A stretch of DNA of 19,013 bases from Defluviicoccus sp. (GTDB lineage Bacteria > Pseudomonadota > Alphaproteobacteria > MPNO01): the NCBI GenBank assembly GCA_028820945.1, contig JAPPHW010000014.1, positions 1 through 19,013 on the forward strand, in the 5' to 3' direction. The notes beneath the pieces were generated by a model. It did no database searches and was not told where the DNA came from. It saw only the letters and a program-made list of their open reading frames with translations. This document shows positions 13,205 to 19,013 of this stretch, one piece after another; the stretch's first letter is position 1, and every line of letters starts with the position of its first letter. The position numbers and the translations under genes were made by a program.

Positions 13205-16200
13205 ATGGCAAGCACGAAAACGGGCGGACGGCAGTTACTCATGCCGTACGATACGATGAACGGTCGAGATGCGACCGCGCTTGAAATCCGAATCGGTGCC
13301 CCGATCGAGCACGATTCGGAACGTTCGACGTTGCGGAAGATCGAGCAGTTACTCGCCGCCGACGGACGACGCGCCGTCGTGTTTGCAAATTTCGAGATTG
13401 AGGGACGCCAGATCGACCTGCTGGTCGCCCTGGATGATGTCGTGCTCGTCATCGAAACGAAGGCCTTCACCCGTTCGGTGCGCGGCGGCGAGAACGGAGA
13501 CTGGCAGGTGCATTTGTCATCCGGCCAGTGGAAGGATTTCAGGAATCCCTACCGGCAGGCTCTCGATGCCGCGCTCGCGGTCAAGAATGCCGCAGGTGCT
13601 CTAGGACACACCCACGCTCCGTACGTTAATGCGGTGCTGGTGTTTTCGCCGGGAATTCCTCCGGGTTCCGGCGCGTTACCGGGCAACAGCAAGGTTTCGG
13701 TGATTGGAGAGGACGGCCTAGGGGAGGAACTCGGCAAGAGGACCCCAGGTGCCTGGTCGATCGAACGATGGAGGGAGTTCGGAGACGCTCACGGGCTAAA
13801 GCGGACATCATCGGTTTGCGCGGCATGCGATGCCGGGCTGGCGGAAGCGGAAGATCGTCTTCGGCACTACGGGACAGTGTTCCGTCGGACATACAGTGAA
13901 GGCGCGGCACTCGTTCCGTTTACATGTGAATCGGGCGGCACGGTCGTTTCATCCTCCGATGTCGTGCATGCTGTCGCGGAGGGGCGCGCCGGTACGCTGT
14001 TCCATGGTCCGTCAGGGTGCGGAAAGACGATGCTGGCAGCCTCGTCTGGCGTTGCGTTCAGCGACCGCGGCGGCGTGGCCATCTCTGCACAGGGCAAGGA
14101 TTTCTCCGGCAGCGCAAGGGACCTGTTGGGGCGCGAAGCGACACTTCTGGGCATGCAATCGGCGATACAGCTTCTCAACGATGCGCGGCGGTTGAATCGA
14201 CCGATCTTGCTGATTGTGGATGGCTATAACGAATGCCGCGAGGATCGACGGAGGGCGCTCACACGGGTCGTTGCGGCGTTGGCCTACAGATATGAAGCGG
14301 AAATCCTGGTGACGTCGCAGCTTCCGCTGGTGCGGAGCGACCTCCTGGAGTTACGGACATTCGAGGTTCTGGCGCCGACGATCGAGACCAAGATTGCGAT
14401 TGCGAGACAGGCATCTGAAAGCAAGGCCGATTTGCAGGAAGTTGGGAGCCTTCTTGCCGCCGTCTCGAGCGGCCTGGAAGCAAGGCTTGTCGGAGAGGTC
14501 GGGGCCGCTGTGACCCCGGGAAGCAGCCGCTATGTATTGTTCGACACGTTTGCGCGGAGCCGACTGGGCTCGGCGGCGAGCGATGGAATTCGGGTTCTTT
14601 CGCAGGTCGCCGCCTGGTTGTCCGAACGGTTCGCCTTCAGCTTGAGCATCCGCGAGTTCGATAGATTGATCGACGATGCTGGCGTGTCGGCCGAACTCGG
14701 AGGATTGGTGATCGATAGGGGCTTGCTGACGCTGCGCGGAGACAGGGTGAGCTTTCCGCACGAGTTGTTCCTGGATGCCTTCGCCGCGGGAGCTGTGGTT
14801 CGGCAAGCAGCGGGTGCGGGATCGGCGGAGGTAGTCCTGCAAGCCCTTCGTGCCCCGCTTCATGCCGTCCGCAAGGATCTTGTGATCGGAGCGATCGACG
14901 ACGATCTCATGCTTGAATGGCTGCTGCCGAAGCTGGAGGACCATGAATCGATCAGACACTGCTTGGAGGGGCGATGTGGACGGCAGGCACGAGAATGGGC
15001 GGAGGAGCATTGCCGAAGTTTGTGGATTCGGCTGCGGGAGGAGGCCTGCAATGTCCAGTACCGTATGGATCGCGGAGGAGTTGGCTACGTCGAGTTTGAG
15101 GAGTCTTCCCTAGCGCAGTGGAGCCTTTGTGATCGGGCGTTCTTCGCTGTGATTCCGGCGCTGATAGCGGACGGACAAAATCTTGAGATTGCGCTTGAGA
15201 TTGTTGGAATCATGGACCAGCGGATCACTGAGGAGGCAGATCGGCTTTGCAGGGAAACCGGAATTGCCCGGCGGAAGCTTCAGAGTGATCTGTTTGAAAT
15301 CAGCAGCGTGCATCCTCAACGAACATCAGCTGCTCCTGGAATTTCCAACATTTGCGCCGATCTGGATAGCGGCGTGTTCATGGCGCGAAACGGGCTTCTT
15401 GGGCGGTCTGAGAAGACAAAGGGCGCTGAGATTCGTCGAGAGGCAATGAGGCGCGAGCTTTCTCCGGGACAGATTCATCTCTTGCTGTCGCTGTCACGCG
15501 GGGACGGAATTCCGGCGTCATTCATCTCGTGCGCGATGGAGGCGCATTGGGACCGTGCGCCGTATCACCTGCGCCTTTCACTCATGGAAGCAGCGACCAT
15601 GTGGTGCGATGCGGAGGACAAGGCAGATCGGACGAAATTGATCGAAAAGATCGAAGGGGTGTTGGATGGGGGCCACCCCTTATTCTCCTCAATTGTCATG
15701 GAGGCGCTGCAGCGACTCGGTGCTCTGAATAAAGACGCGCGGGAGCATCGAACGGTCGTTCATGAACGGATCAGAGATTGCCTTGCGCGGCCGGCGGACA
15801 GCGAACGTCAGAAGGAAGCATGGGGCATTTACACGGCGCAGTGCGGTCATCCCTATTCGGACGCGTATTGCGAAGTGGTTGCCGGCCTCACGGACAGAGA
15901 GAAAAAGACGCTGTTGGAGATGGCGTCGCGAGGAGCGAACGAGACCTCCTTTCTGGTCGGGCCACTGCTTTTGGAACTCGCATCCTTCGGAGACCCTGAT
16001 GTCGGTGACAGCATCGGACGATGGACTAGCCCCCCACCGAAGGAAAGCCGAACCATGCCCCAGAGCGACATCTATGCCTTTGTTGCGTCGCACATTGCGT
16101 TGGCCAGGCTTGGCTGTCCGCTGCCGGCCCAAAAAAGATCGGATGCGTCCCGATCAGTAGGGGCGCTAAAAGCCTGCGGAGCAATTTTGTACTGGAGCAA

Positions 16201-16657
16201 TCGCACAGATTTGGATGAGAACGAGAAGCACGAAACCTGCGGGTCCGAGCTCGCGATTCTGGTGAACGATGGCAAGTGTGCCGCACTCGGCGTGCTGCGC
16301 GCGTGTGAGGATATATTCGGAGCAGGATGGGATCTCCTTCCCGGCGATGAACCGGTCGTGACCTCTATAGTCGGCATGTTCCCGGAAGAATCGGCTGCAA
16401 TCAGTCGCGAAGCGCTGAACGAACCCATGAACCAGGTCGGGTACTTTCCTCAATGGTCGCACTCCGACCAAGAGCGAATAATCTCCTTTGGTATCGGTGT
16501 CCTTGAGAGATATGGCAACGGTTCCGACCGTATGCTGCTTCGCCGATATGCCTCCAGCACGGAGCATGGCGAGCAAGCGATCGCTGCTATGAAGGCAATA
16601 GAGGAACGCGTGACGGGGATTTCGAGAGGTGTCGAAGCTCGCGAGGGGTCACAATAG
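13205..16657 (+). CDS. NERD nuclease fused to a STAND (NACHT-like) NTPase, Avs-like
   Basis: A 1150-residue protein. The N-terminal domain (about 25-165) matches NERD, a nuclease-related domain of the PD-(D/E)xK fold: D71 in QIDLLV, then E84-T-K86 in VIETKAF. The NTPase domain has P-loop GPSGCGKT (268-275) and Walker B LLIVDGYNE (D339 to E343), close to the NACHT pattern. From about 480 to the end it is a long helical, repeat-like region, typical of the sensor part of STAND proteins. The plan of effector, switch and sensor is that of Avs-type anti-phage proteins, which recognise conserved phage proteins; the ligand here is unknown. Codon use differs from the genes upstream (34 of 60 G+C in 14401-14460 and 30 of 60 in 15181-15240, against 47 of 60 in 12781-12840), so it was probably acquired separately. 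The start is uncertain: GGAG lies 16 bases before ATG 13205, and ATGs at 13241 and 13256 are alternatives. Confidence 0.82.
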   Translation: MASTKTGGRQLLMPYDTMNGRDATALEIRIGAPIEHDSERSTLRKIEQLLAADGRRAVVFANFEIEGRQIDLLVALDDVVLVIETKAFTRSVRGGENGDWQVHLSSGQWKDFRNPYRQALDAALAVKNAAGALGHTHAPYVNAVLVFSPGIPPGSGALPGNSKVSVIGEDGLGEELGKRTPGAWSIERWREFGDAHGLKRTSSVCAACDAGLAEAEDRLRHYGTVFRRTYSEGAALVPFTCESGGTVVSSSDVVHAVAEGRAGTLFHGPSGCGKTMLAASSGVAFSDRGGVAISAQGKDFSGSARDLLGREATLLGMQSAIQLLNDARRLNRPILLIVDGYNECREDRRRALTRVVAALAYRYEAEILVTSQLPLVRSDLLELRTFEVLAPTIETKIAIARQASESKADLQEVGSLLAAVSSGLEARLVGEVGAAVTPGSSRYVLFDTFARSRLGSAASDGIRVLSQVAAWLSERFAFSLSIREFDRLIDDAGVSAELGGLVIDRGLLTLRGDRVSFPHELFLDAFAAGAVVRQAAGAGSAEVVLQALRAPLHAVRKDLVIGAIDDDLMLEWLLPKLEDHESIRHCLEGRCGRQAREWAEEHCRSLWIRLREEACNVQYRMDRGGVGYVEFEESSLAQWSLCDRAFFAVIPALIADGQNLEIALEIVGIMDQRITEEADRLCRETGIARRKLQSDLFEISSVHPQRTSAAPGISNICADLDSGVFMARNGLLGRSEKTKGAEIRREAMRRELSPGQIHLLLSLSRGDGIPASFISCAMEAHWDRAPYHLRLSLMEAATMWCDAEDKADRTKLIEKIEGVLDGGHPLFSSIVMEALQRLGALNKDAREHRTVVHERIRDCLARPADSERQKEAWGIYTAQCGHPYSDAYCEVVAGLTDREKKTLLEMASRGANETSFLVGPLLLELASFGDPDVGDSIGRWTSPPPKESRTMPQSDIYAFVASHIALARLGCPLPAQKRSDASRSVGALKACGAILYWSNRTDLDENEKHETCGSELAILVNDGKCAALGVLRACEDIFGAGWDLLPGDEPVVTSIVGMFPEESAAISREALNEPMNQVGYFPQWSHSDQERIISFGIGVLERYGNGSDRMLLRRYASSTEHGEQAIAAMKAIEERVTGISRGVEAREGSQ

Positions 16658-16681
16658 CCTTACCATCGGGAAGGCTTTGTT
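16656..16681 (+). terminator. Probable intrinsic terminator of the NERD-STAND gene
   Basis: AGCCTT (16656-16661) pairs with AAGGCT (16671-16676); CC/GG inside the loop can extend the stem past an A-G mismatch, leaving a three-base loop. TTGTTG follows. The stem starts within the TAG stop codon (16655-16657). The T-run is short, so efficiency is doubtful. Confidence 0.45.
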
Positions 16682-16798
16682 GCGCGGTGTGTTGCGGGCA
16701 AAATCCGAGCCCGAACTGGAATATCAGTCGGTTGCCGTTGACGTCTGGGACGGGTGGTCGATACGATTCTTTGCGTTATATCAATAGGTTGAGAGAAA
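16682..16798. other. Short gap after the island genes
   Basis: This stretch between the terminator-like hairpin and the recombinase remnant is comparatively AT-rich at its right end (TTGCGTTATATCAATAGG near 16771-16788). I find no gene and no repeat matched elsewhere in the window. It could hold an old attachment-site half, but nothing proves that. Confidence 0.25.
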
Positions 16799-17035
16799 TC
16801 AAACTGGAACTTTGATCAAATGTCGGTCTCGGCTGAAACGCGTCCCCGCGACCACGGAGATCGACATTTCCGACAAGGCCGCGTCGTTCTTTGTGCGTCC
16901 AAGCGGTTTCCCGTCAATTCGAGAATGGTGCGGAGGTCGCCGCTCAGCGTTATCTCCGAGTCGCCCCGCATCGAGCCGGACGTGGACACGGATGCGGTAG
17001 ATGAGGCCACGGATAGCAACCGCGGCGGCGTCATG
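16799..17035 (-). pseudogene. Remnant of a serine-recombinase C-terminus
   Basis: On the minus strand three segments in two frames join into one recombinase-like tail. 17032-16979 reads AVAIRGLIYRIRVHV, 16977-16891 reads GDSEITLSGDLRTILELTGN and onward, and 16891-16799 reads MSISVVAGTRFSRDRHLIKV and then TGA. The order LIxRI, then xEIxLxGDLxxILxL, then VVAG(A/T)R is what I know from the C-terminal ends of resolvase/invertase-type recombinases in alphaproteobacteria. Two compensating frameshifts (near 16978 and 16891) and loss of all upstream catalytic parts show that it is dead. About 76 residues remain out of the several hundred of a full protein. It marks the right side of the island as a former integration or mobile-element site. 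The match is by memory of the family, not by search. Confidence 0.55.
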
Positions 17036-17132
17036 TTCTTCCGGTTTGCTCCCCTCACAACGCAGATCGGTACGCTGGTCCATCTGTCCTTCCGATTCTT
17101 CCACCCGTCGGCGCCGCGTATCGGACCCGGGG

Positions 17133-17543
17133 TCAGGCTGAATTCCCGCGCCGGTGGATGGCGCCGATGATCAGGCCGAACAGGCCGAATTGCAGCAGGA
17201 GATAGACCGTCTCCATCCAGATGAAGGCCCACATGTCCGGCACCTGCTGCTTGGCGACGAAGGCGAGTACGTGAGAGGTCCAGAAAAATGCACCGACTAG
17301 GAGAGCGAACTTGAGCCCTCGGTGGAAGCTGTTCCCCTCGACTCTCAGCATCGGAAACAGCGCCGAGAGCAGAAGCCCCTGGAGCACGATGGTGAGCAAG
17401 CCAATCAAGAGATTCGGCTCTCCCTCGAAGTATCCGAACGATTCGTATCTCTCCTTGAAGAGGAGCACGTGCCAGCCCACGGCAAGGGAGAACGTGCAAA
17501 TCGTGTAGGCTGCGGCTCCGAGAACCAGTTTCTTGGCATCCAC
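17133..17543 (-). CDS. Small four-helix membrane protein of unknown function
   Basis: The frame is open further upstream, but GTG at 17543 is preceded five bases away by a strong AAGGAG (17554-17549), giving a 136-residue protein beginning DAKKLVLGAAAYTICTFS. Four hydrophobic segments are visible at about 5-28, 44-66, 77-97 and 104-129, with short loops (KERYESFGYFEGEPN, RVEGNSFHRG, KQQVPD). A histidine (H25) in helix 1 and W88/H91 in helix 3 lie within the membrane segments. It is an inner-membrane protein; I do not know its family or substrate. It is transcribed towards the recombinase remnant, in the same direction as the antiporter behind it, and looks like host chromosome. Confidence 0.7.
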   Translation of the reverse strand: MDAKKLVLGAAAYTICTFSLAVGWHVLLFKERYESFGYFEGEPNLLIGLLTIVLQGLLLSALFPMLRVEGNSFHRGLKFALLVGAFFWTSHVLAFVAKQQVPDMWAFIWMETVYLLLQFGLFGLIIGAIHRRGNSA

Positions 17544-17554
17544 CGTAACTCCTT
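17544..17554 (-). promoter_or_regulatory. Strong ribosome site that fixes the GTG start at 17543
   Basis: AAGGAG (17554-17549 on the minus strand) stands five bases before GTG. The 93 upstream codons of the same frame are rich in Arg, Pro and Ser and look non-coding, so the short form is preferred. Confidence 0.6.
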
Positions 17555-17639
17555 CGGGCAAGAACGAAATGCGCAGGGCATGGCGAGGAGTGCAACGGTC
17601 CGGGAGCTCCCGATCCGGTTGGGGGATCGACTGTGGTAG

Positions 17640-17659
17640 GGCGGTGTCCGCCGTGTCAA
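17640..17659 (-). promoter_or_regulatory. Possible promoter with an internal inverted repeat
   Basis: A perfect TTGACA (17659-17654, minus strand) is followed at once by GGCGG-ACA-CCGCC (17652-17640), a perfect 5-base inverted repeat that would lie between the -35 and -10 elements. No good -10 is seen: TACCAC after 15 bases or CACAGT after 18 are poor. If real, it drives the membrane protein gene about 110 bases downstream and the repeat could be an operator. The rest of the gap 17544-17849 holds nothing else I can support. Confidence 0.25.
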
Positions 17660-17796
17660 GAGACGGAGAGGCGACCTCGGGCTCTTTCCGGATCCGCGGT
17701 CTCTGCTCGGCACGCCCCGTTCGGCGGGACCGCAAGAACGAATTTCGCTCGAATGGAGTCGAACCGTGACCGGCCGCAACTCCGCAGAGCGGAACG

Positions 17797-17820
17797 GGTT
17801 CCCCCACCGGTCGAGGAACC
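17797..17820 (-). terminator. Inverted repeat behind the antiporter gene
   Basis: GGTTCC (17797-17802) and GGAACC (17815-17820) form a 6-base stem with a 12-base loop, starting 30 bases beyond the antiporter stop codon on the minus strand. There is no T-tract after it, so it is at best a weak terminator or an mRNA-end stabiliser. Confidence 0.25.
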
Positions 17821-17849
17821 ATCCTTATCGAGGCGCAGCGATCGAATCG

Positions 17850-19013
17850 CTAGCTCCGGGTCTCGCCGGTGTCACGTTCGTCCTCCGCAAACATTTCTTC
17901 CAGGTCCCGGGTCCAGTGCCTGGTCTCCTCGATCATGCGGTCGGTGTCGTGAGCAATCCCGTGCTGCGCGATCAGGCGCGCGGTATCGTGATCGCGGAAG
18001 GTCTCGACCGTTTGCCGGCTCTCGGACCCGCCGAGGCCAAGCTCCACCAGGATCCCCTGGGCGAGCTCGAGGCTCGAATGGAAAGTGTCGCGCACGATGC
18101 GGTCGATGCCGAGATCCATCAGCGCGTAGGCGTGCTGACGGTTTCTCGCGCGGGCGAATATCGTCAGGTGAGGGAAGTGCCGGCGCACCGTCCGGGCCGT
18201 GGCGAGCGAGCGCTCGACGTCCTCGATCGCGAGCACGAAGAGGACGGCCTTGTCCGCCCTGGCGGCGCGCAGCAATTCCACCCGGCTCGCATCGCCGTAA
18301 TAGACCTTGTTGCCGAAGCGGCGCACGAAATCGACCTGTTCGGCGCTGGTCTCCAGCGCGGTGAAGCCGATGCGGCGGAGCCGCAGGATGCGGCCGACGA
18401 TCTGGCCGACCCGTCCGAACCCGGCGATGATGACCCGGTTCTCCTCTTCGATGTGGCGCTCGTATTCCGGTTCCGGCTCCCGTTCGAGACGGGCGTTCAG
18501 CCAGTCGCCCGCCTTGAAGGCGAGGGGCGTCGCCGCCATCGACAGCGTTACCGCGACGATCAGCATGTCGGACGTGCGCCCCTCCATCAGCGAGGAGGAC
18601 ACGCCCAGCGCGAGGATCACGAAGGCGAACTCGCCGCCCTGCGAGAGTGCCATGGCCGATCCACGGACGGTCCGCCAGTTCGGCGTATCGACGCGCGCGA
18701 TGGCGGCCAGACAGAGCATCTTGACGAGCATGAGACCGAGGGCGAGACCCAGCACCGTGAGCGGGGTCTCGACCACCAGGGCGATGTCAACCGTCATGCC
18801 GACGGCCATGAAGAACAGTCCGAGCAGCAAGCCCTTGAAGGGTTCGATGTCGGCTTCCAGCTCGTGCCGATACTCCGAATCGGCGAGCAGCACGCCAGCC
18901 AGGAACGCGCCGAGCGCCATGGAGAGCCCGGCAAGCTGCATCAGCAGCGCCACGCCCACGACCGTGAGCAGGGTCGTCGCCGTGAACACCTCATGCGTGC
19001 CGAAGCGCGCGAC
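17850..19013 (-). CDS. KefB/KefC-type potassium/proton antiporter, 5' end beyond the window
   Basis: The frame is open to the right edge, so 387 C-terminal residues are seen (beginning VARFGTHEVFTATTLLTVV) and roughly 200 N-terminal ones are missing compared with the usual 560-620. The visible first 170 residues hold hydrophobic helices of the CPA2 cation/proton exchanger domain, with ALGAFLAGVLLADSEYRHEL and a GGEFAFVI helix typical of Kef proteins. From about 190 to 310 follows a TrkA-N/RCK Rossmann domain with VIIAGFGRVGQIVGR, which binds nucleotide and gates transport. The polar C-terminal tail (about 320-387) is helical. Kef systems export potassium in exchange for protons in the inner membrane; in enterobacteria they respond to glutathione adducts, and whether this one does is unknown. 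It looks like host chromosome, not part of the defence genes. Confidence 0.9.
   Translation of the reverse strand, partial: VARFGTHEVFTATTLLTVVGVALLMQLAGLSMALGAFLAGVLLADSEYRHELEADIEPFKGLLLGLFFMAVGMTVDIALVVETPLTVLGLALGLMLVKMLCLAAIARVDTPNWRTVRGSAMALSQGGEFAFVILALGVSSSLMEGRTSDMLIVAVTLSMAATPLAFKAGDWLNARLEREPEPEYERHIEEENRVIIAGFGRVGQIVGRILRLRRIGFTALETSAEQVDFVRRFGNKVYYGDASRVELLRAARADKAVLFVLAIEDVERSLATARTVRRHFPHLTIFARARNRQHAYALMDLGIDRIVRDTFHSSLELAQGILVELGLGGSESRQTVETFRDHDTARLIAQHGIAHDTDRMIEETRHWTRDLEEMFAEDERDTGETRS

Noticed and set aside
16820..17170. A 116-codon plus-strand frame in the recombinase remnant region
   Set aside because: No family resemblance; the recognisable signal is on the other strand.
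17633..18364. A 243-codon plus-strand open frame opposite the antiporter
   Set aside because: Arg/Ser/Pro-rich, and opposite a clear RCK domain; a shadow.
1..19013. CRISPR array, tRNA or rRNA genes, complete insertion sequence
   Set aside because: I read for regularly spaced repeats, cloverleaf patterns, and terminal inverted repeats with a transposase, and found none.

Overview
The window is high-GC (about 70-78% in most coding rows counted by hand) with tightly packed, overlapping plus-strand genes, GTG and TTG starts, and a recognisable alphaproteobacterial-style recombinase tail. This suggests a Pseudomonadota chromosome, most likely an alphaproteobacterium; that placement is inference, because no rRNA or marker gene is present. 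The central 16 kb (about 539-16657, plus strand) reads as an anti-phage defence island. The right-hand 2 kb (17133-19013, minus strand) looks like ordinary host chromosome.

Layout. Positions 1-538 hold no convincing gene, but a possible promoter lies at 466-494. A DrmD-like SNF2 helicase with a C-terminal DUF3883 domain follows (539-4075). Next come three unrecognised small genes (4181-4891, 4888-5550, 5547-5963) that overlap by 4 bases each. They run into a DUF1156 amino-methyltransferase (5986-8925, TTG start). Then come a HEPN-DUF7662 fusion (8960-9727) and a HEPN-DUF499 AAA+ ATPase (9805-13095). The two HEPN domains are a tandem duplication, 103 of 130 residues identical without a gap. 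After a 109-base gap with an inverted repeat there is a lower-GC gene for a NERD-nuclease/STAND (NACHT-like) NTPase (13205-16657), which ends in a terminator-like hairpin. Beyond it, 16799-17035 (minus) holds a frameshifted remnant of a serine-recombinase C-terminus. A small four-helix membrane protein and a truncated KefB/KefC-type potassium/proton antiporter complete the window.

How the genes may work together (inference). SNF2 helicase, DUF1156 methylase and DUF499 ATPase recur together in predicted defence islands. Self DNA would be marked by the methylase. The helicase/DUF3883 protein would act on foreign DNA. The HEPN-linked ATPase could act as sensor, motor or RNase-based abortive effector. 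DISARM core genes drmA, drmB and drmC are absent, so this is not a canonical DISARM locus. The NERD-STAND protein looks like an independent, Avs-like second system added beside it.

The most unusual points are the duplicated HEPN domain with its new DUF7662 partner, the embedded three-gene unit of unknown function, composition steps inside the methylase and inside gene 4888-5550, and the decayed recombinase at the right edge of the island.
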